Source of the DNA: Anaerolineae bacterium
Lineage (GTDB): Bacteria; Chloroflexota; Anaerolineae; 4572-78; J111
Reading direction: 5' to 3'
Length of the DNA stretch: 39,801 nt
Assembly: GCA_023382535.1 (NCBI GenBank)
Contig: JAHDWA010000077.1
Span: 1 to 39,801, forward strand
Both the position numbers and the translations under genes were made by a program. Positions 23,793 to 31,348 of this stretch are shown piece by piece (the first letter of the stretch is position 1; each line of letters starts with the position of its first letter). The notes under the pieces were generated by a model. That model made no database searches and was not told where the DNA came from. It saw nothing but the letters and a program-made list of their open reading frames with translations.

Positions 23793-24446
23793 ATGGACGG
23801 ACTCTCTCAGAGTTCTGAGAAATATGCAGCGCCATCTATGCTGCTGGCTCTTTCAGGTAAGGAAGATATCATCCAACCACCTAAATTTTTTCTCGTCAAC
23901 GAGGTTTCCACAATTGGACGTTCCCCTCAATGTGATATTGTAGTGGACTCAAAAGCCGTGTCCCGGCTTCACGCCAAAATTGAGCGCGATGGTCTTCGCT
24001 ATCTGCTGTCTGATGTCCACAGCGCTAACGGCACTTTTGTCAATGGCCGCCGCCTGCGTGAGCCGCATGTACTCCAGGACGAGGACCAGATTGGGTTGAG
24101 TAAACCCTTACCGTTATTGTTATTTGTTGATGCCGACCCGACCGAGTTCATCTCCGGCCAGTTGCGCTACGACGAACACTCCATGACTTTTTCCTTAGAC
24201 AAAAAACTGCTGGACCTCACTCCCGCGCAGTTCCGGCTGTTGTTTCATCTCTACCAACACGCCGGCGATGTCTGCACCCGAGAGAGCTGCGCCGAAGCGC
24301 TGTGGGGGCGAGATTATGATCCTGGCCTGGACGCGGAAGCACTCGACCGGGCCATCAGTAACCTCCGGCAAAAGCTGCGCGAGATCAGACCGGAGGCTGA
24401 AATGTTGAAAACCGCTCGCGGGCTGGGTTACGTGCTTGATCTATAA
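23793..24446 (+). CDS. FHA domain-winged helix fusion regulator
   Basis: A 217-residue fusion. The N-terminal FHA domain (about 30-110) keeps the phosphothreonine-binding residues: GR at 42-43, Ser57-x-x-His60 (SRLH) and Asn79-Gly80 (NGTFVNG). The C-terminal OmpR/PhoB-type winged helix (about 130-217) has LDLTPAQFRLLFHLYQH and ISNLRQKLR...KTARGLGYVL. It thus resembles a response regulator whose receiver was replaced by an FHA domain, suggesting control by a Ser/Thr kinase. The ATG at 23793 follows AAGGGGG; an upstream GTG at 23766 is less likely. It stands alone after UbiD, and its targets are unknown. Confidence 0.88.
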   Translation: MDGLSQSSEKYAAPSMLLALSGKEDIIQPPKFFLVNEVSTIGRSPQCDIVVDSKAVSRLHAKIERDGLRYLLSDVHSANGTFVNGRRLREPHVLQDEDQIGLSKPLPLLLFVDADPTEFISGQLRYDEHSMTFSLDKKLLDLTPAQFRLLFHLYQHAGDVCTRESCAEALWGRDYDPGLDAEALDRAISNLRQKLREIRPEAEMLKTARGLGYVLDL

Positions 24447-24481
24447 ATGCTGGACCCTAAAGGTCTTAAAGAACTTATGAG

Positions 24482-24588
24482 TTTTGATTTTCAAATCCGG
24501 TAATGAGGCTGGAAGATTGGATAAAGAGGTAATATCTAACCTGCCAACCCTCCAGCCCTCCAAGCTTTACCGAATTTGATGGTCAAAA
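24482..24588. repeat. Long imperfect inverted repeat, MITE-like
   Basis: Arms of about 40 bases surround a centre of about 20. The outer TTTTGA pairs with TCAAAA, then AAATCCGGTAA with TTACCGAATTT, then GGCTGGAAGATTGG with CCAACCCTCCAGCC. It encodes nothing. A small non-autonomous transposable element or REP-like unit is the simplest reading; no target-site duplication is obvious. Confidence 0.55.
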
Positions 24589-24629
24589 GCCATTAGGGTC
24601 TGACTAACCTCCTCAAAGAGTCAGGTAAT

Positions 24630-24664
24630 GGGGAGCTAATTTACCTGTACTCTCCCCCTTTTTT
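24630..24664 (+). terminator. Probable Rho-independent terminator
   Basis: GGGGAG (24630-24635) pairs with CTCCCC (24652-24657) across a 16-base loop and is followed by C and six T. It could end transcription from the FHA-regulator gene. Confidence 0.5.
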
Positions 24665-24677
24665 CCGTTATAGTGGG

Positions 24678-24698
24678 GTCGTAAAACCAGTTTACGAC
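24678..24698. promoter_or_regulatory. Palindromic operator candidate GTCGTAAA-N5-TTTACGAC
   Basis: Perfect 8-base arms just downstream of a -10-like TATAGT, about 85 bases before the next gene. The spacing and symmetry suit a dimeric repressor site over a transcription start. Confidence 0.4.
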
Positions 24699-24782
24699 AC
24701 ACCAGCCGATTCCTTTATCCTTATCAATCTATAAACCAATAGGGCATCTTCGGTCAATCAGCAGTAAGAAAGACAGGGGGTC

Positions 24783-25277
24783 ATGATGCTTCATTTCGCT
24801 CAAGCAGCGTCAGTTGGGGTTAATTATAGCCCTGCCGATACCACCCAGCGAGCCAGGCAGGCGGCGCGGCGGCTCTACTATCGCGCCTGTACTTTGGGCG
24901 GCCTAGGCCGGGTATGGGTGGCTCTCACCGGAAGACCACGCCGCCTGCTCAACCTGACCGAGGTCGAGGCTAACCATCCTGCCGGTAATCGCTATTCCAT
25001 TGGCCTTCAGACGGTGCCCCTGTGCCAGATTCGGGGCAGCCAGGGACGGTGTCAAGACTTTGACCTCGATTTTTATCCCCTGCAGGATCACCTCAAGAGC
25101 CGCTGGCTGCGAGTCGCTACTGCCTGGCGCCTGGGATTAGCCTTACCCCCGGTTGAATTAGTCCAGGTGGACGATATTTACTACGTGCGCGACGGCCATC
25201 ACCGCATCTCGGTCGCCAAGGCGCTGGGCCAAATTGAGATATACGCCGAAGTGCGGGTCTGGCAAAGTAAAGATTAG
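24783..25277 (+). CDS. ParB-like-fold protein of unknown role
   Basis: A 164-residue protein. The only recognisable element is near the C-terminus: YVRDGHHRISVAKALG (about 134-149), the signature of the ParB/Srx N-terminal fold that binds nucleotides (CTP/ATP) or acts as a nuclease-like domain. The basic N-terminal half (QRARQAARRLYYRA, RPRR) could bind nucleic acid. No helix-turn-helix follows, so it is not a chromosome-partition ParB. GGGGG lies a few bases before the ATG pair. It begins a rightward group with two small membrane-protein genes, 9 and 14 bases apart. Confidence 0.65.
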   Translation: MMLHFAQAASVGVNYSPADTTQRARQAARRLYYRACTLGGLGRVWVALTGRPRRLLNLTEVEANHPAGNRYSIGLQTVPLCQIRGSQGRCQDFDLDFYPLQDHLKSRWLRVATAWRLGLALPPVELVQVDDIYYVRDGHHRISVAKALGQIEIYAEVRVWQSKD

Positions 25278-25286
25278 GAGAATAAC

Positions 25287-25640
25287 ATGCCAAAATTGAT
25301 ACAAATTTCCCTTATCATCCTGGCGGTTATTGCCGTTGCCGTGGCTGACGTTTTGCTCAAGAAAGCCTCGGACGAAGGCAGTTTGCATCGGGCGATCCAG
25401 AGTCCCTGGATGGTTGGCGCCTTTCTGCTATACCTGTTCCAAATTCTCTTTTTTACATATATATTCATAGCCGGGTGGGAGTTGAGCCTGGTCGGGAGTC
25501 TCCAAACGGTCCTCTACGCCCTGGTGGTGCTCATGGCCGGTATTTTCGTTTTTCGAGAGACGTTGACCCTGGTTCAAGGGGTTGGCGTTCTATTTGCCGT
25601 CGGCGGGGTGATCTTGATTAATTTGCCAAGCGGAGCCTGA
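25287..25640 (+). CDS. SMR/EamA-like four-helix transporter
   Basis: A 117-residue membrane protein with four hydrophobic helices, the size and layout of the small multidrug resistance and single EamA-unit proteins of the DMT superfamily. Helix 1 (ISLIILAVIAVAVADVLLKKA) lacks the membrane-embedded Glu of EmrE-type drug exporters, so a different cargo, such as a lipid-linked sugar as in ArnE-like proteins, is possible. The LSLVGSLQTVLYALVVLMAG and VGVLFAVGGVILIN segments match the family pattern. AGGAG precedes the ATG. Confidence 0.72.
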   Translation: MPKLIQISLIILAVIAVAVADVLLKKASDEGSLHRAIQSPWMVGAFLLYLFQILFFTYIFIAGWELSLVGSLQTVLYALVVLMAGIFVFRETLTLVQGVGVLFAVGGVILINLPSGA

Positions 25641-25654
25641 AAGGAGAAACACGG

Positions 25655-25987
25655 ATGATTCCGGAGAGTGAGGCGGATGATTTCCCAAGTAAACCTAACC
25701 GGCTGCGGACGATTCTGGGCCGGGCGGTAAGGGTCTATCTGGGATTGTTCCTGGGTTCGAGCCTGGCCATGTCAATTCTTGGCCTTGACCCTCTCCTTCA
25801 CCACGGCGCGCTGCCCCAATGTTTGCTGGTCATCGTCGGCCTGGCTTCGATTTTGGCTCTGGCCGGCGGTGAGACCAACCTGGTAGATGAGCAGGTTCGT
25901 TCCCGGCTGGTTTTGTTCAGCTACTGGACCTTACCAAAAGGTTCACCCCGAAGGGGAGACGAGCCCAGAACAGACCCTCGCCCATAA
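25655..25987 (+). CDS. Hypothetical two-helix membrane protein
   Basis: A 110-residue protein I do not recognise. A polar N-terminus (about 28 residues) is followed by two hydrophobic helices (YLGLFLGSSLAMSILGL and CLLVIVGLASILALAGG) and a basic, Pro-rich tail. AAAGGAG lies upstream of the ATG and the gap to the previous gene is only 14 bases, which supports co-expression. The tail (PKGSPRRGDEPRTDPRP) looks non-native and may be read-through from a lost stop. Confidence 0.5.
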   Translation: MIPESEADDFPSKPNRLRTILGRAVRVYLGLFLGSSLAMSILGLDPLLHHGALPQCLLVIVGLASILALAGGETNLVDEQVRSRLVLFSYWTLPKGSPRRGDEPRTDPRP

Positions 25988-26028
25988 AAATAAAAATGGA
26001 GGTGAAGCAGGCTAGTCCCTATACGAAA

Positions 26029-26763
26029 TTACACTTCGTCAGCCTGGATGGCCAGGGCAGCCAACTGCTCGTAAAAGGGCTGGCACTCGGCCAGCAGGGG
26101 CTGCAGATATTCGGGGAAAGGCGCGATTTTGGCTTGGTAGGCTTGAAATCCAGTGGATTGATGCACGGCATGATACCAATACTTGGCCCAGACGCCGTCT
26201 TCCGGCCGCGGCCCGGCTTTCCAGCTCAGCATGGCTTCGTCAAAAGGAATGCCAATCTGAGCGCAGAGCCGAGTTAACACCCCTCGCGGATTGAGCAAGA
26301 CCTGTTTCGCATCGAGGACCGGCGGCGTTTGTTCCCTTGAACGGAGATAATCGAGCAGCTTGAGGTGATCGGCGTAGTCCGTATCGCGCAGGGTGGGCTG
26401 TTCGACGTTTTTGGCGTAAGAAGGCAACATATCGCGGGGATCGCGGGTGAGCAGGATGTTGATAGTTTGATCGAGAAAGCTCCAGTCAAGATTGATCAGA
26501 TGATGGGTCATATGTTTGAAGAAAACCAGCGGCGTTGGATAATCACCCAAAATAACATCGCGGATGACTTTAGCTCCGTCGTTTTCCTGGATAGAAATCA
26601 CCTCGGCCGAGCCGGGATGGTAGGTGTGGGCCTCGGTGGTAGACAGATAATGGGCGTAGAGGGGTTCGTCAACAACGGTGGTATCGCCCCGCTGGGCAAA
26701 GGAGTACATCAAGGCCGTCGAAATGTTGCGCGGGCCGGACCAGAGGCAGATACGTTTGGTCAT
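26029..26763 (-). CDS. Sulfotransferase-like P-loop protein
   Basis: A 244-residue protein of the sulfotransferase fold, which would move a sulfuryl group from PAPS to an acceptor. The 5'-phosphosulfate loop is SGPRNISTALM near residue 9, followed by DEPLYAHYL, and the 3'-phosphate-binding Arg/Ser region is LTRDPRDMLPSY. Its ATG lies 3 bases after the stop of the class IV aminotransferase gene (GGAGCATGAGCGATG), so the two are translated together. The acceptor may be the product or substrate of that aminotransferase. Its activity is inferred from motifs only. Confidence 0.8.
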   Translation of the reverse strand: MTKRICLWSGPRNISTALMYSFAQRGDTTVVDEPLYAHYLSTTEAHTYHPGSAEVISIQENDGAKVIRDVILGDYPTPLVFFKHMTHHLINLDWSFLDQTINILLTRDPRDMLPSYAKNVEQPTLRDTDYADHLKLLDYLRSREQTPPVLDAKQVLLNPRGVLTRLCAQIGIPFDEAMLSWKAGPRPEDGVWAKYWYHAVHQSTGFQAYQAKIAPFPEYLQPLLAECQPFYEQLAALAIQADEV

Positions 26764-26766
26764 CGC

Positions 26767-27702
26767 TCATGCTCCGCCCTGTTTTTTGGCAGCCTGTACG
26801 GCCAGGTCAATTTCTGCCCGGTACAGCTCAGTTAAATGACGAGTCATGGGTCCGAACTTACCCTCGCCAATCGTGCGCCCATCCACCTCGATGACCGGGG
26901 TCAGGCCGCCAAAGGTGCCGGTGACAAAAGCTTCATCGGCCCCATAAACGTCAAACAGAGAAAAATTTTTCTGAAAGCAGGGAAGGCCATGTTTGTGGCA
27001 GGCGTAGATGATTTTGCCCCGGGTGATACCATTCATGCAGTACTGTCCGGTTGAAGTCCAGACCTCTCCCTTTTTGACCATGAAGAAATTGGTGGCATTG
27101 CAGGTGCTGACAAAGCCGTGAATGTCCAGCATGAGGGCTTCGTCGGCCCCGGCCTTGAGCGCCTGGACCAGGGCCATCACTTCGTGCAGCTTGCTGTGGC
27201 AGTTGAGGCGCGGATCCAGGTAGTCAGGCGAGCCGCGGCGGATGGTTGAGGTAAAGAGACGCACCCCTTTTTCTCTGGTCGTCGGGTCGGCTTGTTTGTG
27301 TTCGGGGATGATGACCAGGTTCGGCCCACTGAGGGTCAAGCGAGGGTCCTGGGAGGGTGTTTTTTTAATGCCCCGGGTCAGCATGAAGCGGACGTGGACG
27401 TGGTCATGCATATCGTTGGCCCGCAAGGTTTTCCATATTTCTCCGGTTAAGGCTTCGCGGGACATGCCGATGTCCAGCCCAATGGTCGCTGCCCCTTGCC
27501 AGAGCCGGTCCAGATGCTCGTCAAGAAAGACCAGGACACCATCGTGCAGCCTGACCGCTTCCCACACCCCATCGCCAACCAGGTAGCCGCTGTCAAAAAC
27601 CGAGATCTTGGCCTCGTTGCGCGGGTACAACTCTCCGTTGACATAAATCAAAATATTTTCATTGCGCGGATCGGGTAAAGCATTATGGGTGCCATGGGCC
27701 AT
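26767..27702 (-). CDS. Class IV PLP aminotransferase (BCAT/DAAT-like)
   Basis: A 311-residue fold-type IV enzyme that moves amino groups between amino and keto acids, or lyses aminodeoxychorismate. It shows the N-terminal VNGELYPRNEAKISVFDSGYLVGDGVWEA-type domain start (20-50), the PLP Lys171 (NCHSKLHEVMAL), GFVSTCNATNFFMV and GITRGKII for phosphate binding. AGGAGA precedes the ATG. The family includes branched-chain, D-amino-acid and ADC lyase activities, and sequence alone does not separate them. It is coupled to the sulfotransferase gene, an unusual partner that hints at a non-housekeeping role. Confidence 0.87.
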   Translation of the reverse strand: MAHGTHNALPDPRNENILIYVNGELYPRNEAKISVFDSGYLVGDGVWEAVRLHDGVLVFLDEHLDRLWQGAATIGLDIGMSREALTGEIWKTLRANDMHDHVHVRFMLTRGIKKTPSQDPRLTLSGPNLVIIPEHKQADPTTREKGVRLFTSTIRRGSPDYLDPRLNCHSKLHEVMALVQALKAGADEALMLDIHGFVSTCNATNFFMVKKGEVWTSTGQYCMNGITRGKIIYACHKHGLPCFQKNFSLFDVYGADEAFVTGTFGGLTPVIEVDGRTIGEGKFGPMTRHLTELYRAEIDLAVQAAKKQGGA

Positions 27703-27813
27703 GAGCCTGTCTCCTGCAAATAAGATGGCTCATTTTATTGATGTTTGGGCTTGGGGTCAATTTTGAGATGATTTTGATGTAACTCGCTTAAGCATCACAG
27801 CCGGTTCAGCGCG

Positions 27814-29142
27814 TCATAATCCCCAGGGATATAAGTCAGGTTGCTTGGGCTCGGTTTCCGACGGCAGATGGAGTGGATGCAGCGCCTGAGTTTCGTCAAT
27901 GTACAGGATAGCATCATAGGCATCCGGCAGCACCACCGGGATGTAGTTGCTAAAACGCTCTCGCGCCGCATTGTAGACAACGCCGATAGCACGATGTCCC
28001 CGCCGTTCCAGAAACGGTTCAGCGTTACGCGCCTCTTTTAGCAGCAAGAGTTTATTGCCTGGAACAGCTTGATGCAACACGTCGCCCCAACTTCCCTCCA
28101 CAGCCTGGGGAACCGGCATAAGTTCCGGCGGCGCCCCCCAATTCTGGGCAGCGATAACATTCCCGCGATACGATCCGGAGCCAACCAACACGACGCCTTC
28201 CTGACTGTGCCACTCGCGGACAAGCTGGCCCAGGTTGACCCGGCCAAACTCTACCATGTCGGTTGCCCGGGCATCGGCAATGTGACTGTTGTGTGCCCAA
28301 ATAATTGTCTTGGTTTCGCTGCCGTGGTAGGTGACAAGCCGGTCCAGCGTATCAACCAGATGGTGCGCCCGGATGTTCCAGGAAGTTACATTGCCCCAGG
28401 TCAGCGTGCGGTAATACTGCTCGGCATTTTCCCCGTTCAGGCCATTTTGTTGGTCCTCCGGGGGCAATTCGGGAACCAGGCGGGCAGACGTGTTATGATA
28501 GTATCTCTCGGCTAGGAGACGAATTACTTCATCTCCCAGGGCTTGAGGGACCAGCGTTATATCTCCGCTGTCTGTCTGGGCATCTCTGGCAAACGGCTCA
28601 AAACAGACCCAGGCCCGCCGGGCCGCCTCGGCCGCTTCCAGGTCCGTTTGCTCCAGATAGCCGGTAATCAGGGTCATTGTCTCCCACAGGTTGTAACGAT
28701 CCAGGCCGTAGAAGCCGGCCTTACTTGTGGCGGCGTCGTTGTGCTGCCGGAGCCACTCCAGCAGAGCCACCATCTCCCAATTGGCCCACATCCAGCTTGG
28801 CCAGCGGGTCAGAGAATTTAACACCGTCACCGCGCTTTCTCCGGCATCAGGATAGCCCTTAATATAACGATTCACCCGGTAACAGTCCGACCAATCCCCT
28901 TCAACAGCAATCAGGGAAAAGCCTTTTTCGCGGATGAGGCGCCGGGTCAGCCGCGCCCGCCAGGTATAGTACTCTGACGCGCCATACGAACCGACGCCTA
29001 ATAGCACATAGCGCGCCTGTCCAATGTTATCCAGGAGCGGATCAAGGTCGGCTTCACTCTCCAGGGGATGCGCAACTTTTTTTACTTGGTTAACCAATGC
29101 ATCTGCCTCGTTGTACAGGAACTGGCTTCGATCGGTAATCAT
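27814..29142 (-). CDS. Erythromycin-esterase-like protein, catalytic residues replaced
   Basis: A 442-residue member of the Ere/succinoglycan-biosynthesis (EreA-like) family. The fold signatures are clear: RLTRRLIREKGFSLIAVEGDWSD, RYIKGYPD, YGLDRYNLWE and IIWAHNSH. The N-terminal catalytic block, normally GEATHGT, reads GVGSYGA, so the key Glu is Val50 and the key His is Tyr53; I checked this on the DNA. It is therefore unlikely to hydrolyse macrolides by the known mechanism. It follows the cyanophycinase gene by 18 bases with AGGGGA upstream and belongs to that operon. Confidence 0.85.
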   Translation of the reverse strand: MITDRSQFLYNEADALVNQVKKVAHPLESEADLDPLLDNIGQARYVLLGVGSYGASEYYTWRARLTRRLIREKGFSLIAVEGDWSDCYRVNRYIKGYPDAGESAVTVLNSLTRWPSWMWANWEMVALLEWLRQHNDAATSKAGFYGLDRYNLWETMTLITGYLEQTDLEAAEAARRAWVCFEPFARDAQTDSGDITLVPQALGDEVIRLLAERYYHNTSARLVPELPPEDQQNGLNGENAEQYYRTLTWGNVTSWNIRAHHLVDTLDRLVTYHGSETKTIIWAHNSHIADARATDMVEFGRVNLGQLVREWHSQEGVVLVGSGSYRGNVIAAQNWGAPPELMPVPQAVEGSWGDVLHQAVPGNKLLLLKEARNAEPFLERRGHRAIGVVYNAARERFSNYIPVVLPDAYDAILYIDETQALHPLHLPSETEPKQPDLYPWGL

Positions 29143-29160
29143 CTTATCTATCCCCTGTAG

Positions 29161-30021
29161 TTAATGAGTGTGAACTCTTCCTTCTACTGGTGCTTCTGTT
29201 TCTTTCTTTTCTTCAGGATCAATGATGGGCCGCCTGCCGGTTAAATCAAAAGAATCTCCGTCCCCTAACACGTGCAGCTTAACACCGTAGATACTGACAA
29301 CTCCTTCAGGACTCTTTTCAGACAGGCTGGAGTAAGAGATATCCGCTCCGTCCACGACATAAACCGCCCCGGAACCGATAACGCGAAACTGTTTCTCTCC
29401 TTCGACAACGATAGCCGTATCTTCATCAATCCCCAGCCCCAGATTGCGCGGGTTTTGCACTACGGCCCCCAGCAAACGGCCTATCCGCCCTCGCTCGGCA
29501 AAATGGGAGTCGATGACGACGCCTTTAATCAAGCCCAGGCCGGGGGCCATAGATAACGTCGAAATTCTGTTAGACTCCTCACTCGGACCGCCGACCAGCA
29601 TCGTTTCGGGCATCGCCGCCGCCCCGGCCGAGGTGCCGGCAATGGTCCGACCCTTCTTAACCAGCTCCCGCATCCGCTGAAAGACAAGGGAATCGCCAAT
29701 CTGGCTGGTAATCCGCAGTTGGTCGCCGCCGGTAAAAAAAACGACGGCGGCTTCGTCTAACAACTTGACGTACGCTTCATCCTTTCCCTGCTCCCGCTCG
29801 CGGATGTCCAAAACTTCAACCCGTTTAACCCCTAACTCCTTGAACACCTGGGTGTATTCCTTAGCCAGGTCTTGCGGGGACTGTGTGGCTACGGTCACAA
29901 TGACCAGGGAGCCGTGGTTTCCGTTGGCCTCCTGGCAGACCTCTTCCAGAATGGTTTGCGCGCCAATTTTATCCTCGTGACCGCCAATAACAATCAGCTT
30001 GCCTTTTGTTTTTGCGCTCAT
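29161..30021 (-). CDS. cphB: Cyanophycinase
   Basis: A 286-residue serine exopeptidase of family S51, which splits cyanophycin (multi-L-arginyl-poly-L-aspartate) into beta-Asp-Arg dipeptides. The nucleophile is Ser131 in AGTSAGAAAM. VIGGHEDK at the N-terminus, FFTGGDQLRIT and IDSHFAERGRIGRL are family motifs. Length is normal. A short charged tail (residues about 268-286) ends in HTH. No cyanophycin synthetase gene is in the window, so it may use stored or environmental polymer. It lies in an operon between a small membrane protein and the Ere-like gene, with only 2 bases to the former. Confidence 0.93.
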   Translation of the reverse strand: MSAKTKGKLIVIGGHEDKIGAQTILEEVCQEANGNHGSLVIVTVATQSPQDLAKEYTQVFKELGVKRVEVLDIREREQGKDEAYVKLLDEAAVVFFTGGDQLRITSQIGDSLVFQRMRELVKKGRTIAGTSAGAAAMPETMLVGGPSEESNRISTLSMAPGLGLIKGVVIDSHFAERGRIGRLLGAVVQNPRNLGLGIDEDTAIVVEGEKQFRVIGSGAVYVVDGADISYSSLSEKSPEGVVSIYGVKLHVLGDGDSFDLTGRRPIIDPEEKKETEAPVEGRVHTH

Positions 30022-30023
30022 CG

Positions 30024-30410
30024 TCAGCCTTTCTGGCCTTTTCCATTATCGGACATCAGGATGCCATTGGGGCGAGGTTCGGTCTCGCTGTTAAGAGTAA
30101 CGGCAAGCTCAAACAGACCCATTCCGGCCAGTGAAGCCGCCACCGGCGGTTGTATGTTAAGGAACAGCGGTGCTACCCCGAGCAAGACACCCTGCACGGC
30201 GTCAAGGCCCAGGTGGGCCGGCATCGGCAGGATTTTGAACGCGCCCAGTTCGTAGCGGGTCAGCAGGCTGTAACCGACCGTGCCCAGCGCCGCGCCGGTC
30301 AGCAGCCGGGTAACATCGTTATTCCAGCCCAGCAGCCGGGGCGCGGCCAGCAGCATGCCGGCGGTCAGATAATCAAGCATCCCGTGGGTTTTGGTCGAGA
30401 TTAATTTCAT
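30024..30410 (-). CDS. SPW-repeat-like small membrane protein
   Basis: A 128-residue protein with about four hydrophobic segments, starting THGMLDYLTAGMLLAAPRLLGW. The HG-x-LDY-x-TG/AG start and repeated short helices are like small SPW-repeat membrane proteins, whose function is unknown. A GAGGAG precedes the ATG. Its start is immediately after the stop of a hydrolase remnant, suggesting the two were once neighbours in one operon. It is coupled to the cyanophycinase gene (TGACGATG). Confidence 0.65.
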   Translation of the reverse strand: MKLISTKTHGMLDYLTAGMLLAAPRLLGWNNDVTRLLTGAALGTVGYSLLTRYELGAFKILPMPAHLGLDAVQGVLLGVAPLFLNIQPPVAASLAGMGLFELAVTLNSETEPRPNGILMSDNGKGQKG

Positions 30411-30524
30411 CTAATTTTTCTCCTCGAGAAACCAGTGTGCTGCTTCACGGGAAATTTCCGGGGGAACGGTATGGGGTCCATCAAATTCGTGATAGCGCAC
30501 CTCGTAAACAGAATATCTCATCAT
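30411..30524 (-). pseudogene. C-terminal remnant of an alpha/beta hydrolase
   Basis: The last 37 codons read MRYSVYEVRYHEFDGPHTVPPEI and onward to HWFL, which is the typical end of esterase/phospholipase-type alpha/beta hydrolases. The FDGPHTVP segment would carry the catalytic His. The nucleophile and acid regions are absent upstream, where only a low-complexity lipoprotein gene is found, so the 5' part was lost by deletion. The in-frame extension to 30749 overlaps the lipoprotein gene in another frame and is not meaningful. Confidence 0.5.
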
Positions 30525-30621
30525 TCTATCATTGATAAAATGAGGGAGAGATAGAACTGTACCCCTCCCCCATTCGCAAAAAATAAAAGACTTTGCTGAG
30601 TGCTTCCCGCTACTGGTTTGA

Positions 30622-30909
30622 TTATTGCGTCGCAGGAGTGGCCTCAGGGGTAACGTCCCCTCCGGTTCCCCCTGAGCTGTCCATACTGCCGTTATCGCTG
30701 CCCGTACTGCCGGTTCCACCGGCGCTGCCAGCCGGAGCAGCAGTTGCATTTCCGGGGGTTTGAGTTGCTATCACGCCGCTGCCGCGATCGGTATTGTTAT
30801 CGCCGCCCACTGTTCCGGTACAGGCGCTCAGGATCAGGAAAGTTACCAACAGCAGGGCTAAAAACAAAATCGGTTTTGGATTTATCACTTTTCTCAGTCT
30901 GCCAGACAT
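30622..30909 (-). CDS. Small low-complexity lipoprotein
   Basis: A 95-residue protein with a type II signal peptide (ILFLALLLVTFLILSAC) and lipidated Cys30. The mature part is a Gly/Ser/Thr/Asn-rich disordered chain, probably a surface-anchored spacer. Function is unknown. The composition resembles the tail of the LysM protein encoded to the right on the opposite strand. Confidence 0.65.
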   Translation of the reverse strand: MSGRLRKVINPKPILFLALLLVTFLILSACTGTVGGDNNTDRGSGVIATQTPGNATAAPAGSAGGTGSTGSDNGSMDSSGGTGGDVTPEATPATQ

Positions 30910-31348
30910 GAATTTCGACTTACCTCATTAATGTTAATTCTAACCAATCCCTTGCTGTTTAACTACACCAGTCTGAGCGAATTTTTGCAGAAAAGTGGAT
31001 TATTTCTCCTGGTCACTCCCATAATCCACTTGGTTAGACTGTGGTTAAGAGTTCACCACAACTAATCTGTCCTGCTAGCCTTACACGCTTCTACAGAAAT
31101 ATTTAACAATTGACGTCATGAAGTTTGGGCAAATTGATAGTGCTAACACTGTTAAAAAGATAGCCTGTTTTTGACCCAAAAGATTGCTCAATCGAGTATG
31201 GATAGAAAAATTTTGGGGCGGTATAATCACGATGCAACATAACCTGGCCCGCTGAAAAATGTGACCAGGGGGTTGTTCCAAGTGAATCTTGATGTTTTGG
31301 AGGTGGCGAAAAGAGCAGAGAAGCAAGAAGAAAAAAGGAGAATTTTAG
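30910..31348. other. Intergenic region between the lipoprotein and LysM genes
   Basis: A 439-base AT-rich gap between divergent genes. The only clear elements are a promoter for the LysM gene and, near 31032-31060, short GTGGT/ACCAC symmetry. A leftward 81-codon frame here has no ribosome-binding site or recognisable sequence and is not called. Confidence 0.55.
31199..31227 (+). promoter_or_regulatory. Promoter of the LysM protein gene
   Basis: TGGATA (31199-31204), a 17-base spacer and a perfect TATAAT (31222-31227). Transcription would start near 31234 and give a leader of about 115 bases. Confidence 0.5.

Larger units (their letters stand above)
24447..24782. other. Intergenic region with inverted repeats and terminator
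   Basis: A 336-base gap without an ORF. From left to right it holds a long MITE-like inverted repeat, a CTGACT/AGTCAG hairpin (24600-24624), a terminator, a possible -10 (TATAGT, 24669-24674) without a good -35, and the perfect palindrome GTCGTAAA/TTTACGAC. The last three suggest the end of one transcript and the controlled start of the next. Confidence 0.6.

Noticed and set aside
30525..30749. Upstream extension of the hydrolase remnant frame
   Set aside because: It overlaps the lipoprotein gene in another frame and does not resemble hydrolase sequence.
31081..31326. Leftward 81-codon frame in the gap before the LysM gene
   Set aside because: No ribosome-binding site, no recognisable domain, and it overlaps the predicted promoter of the LysM gene.
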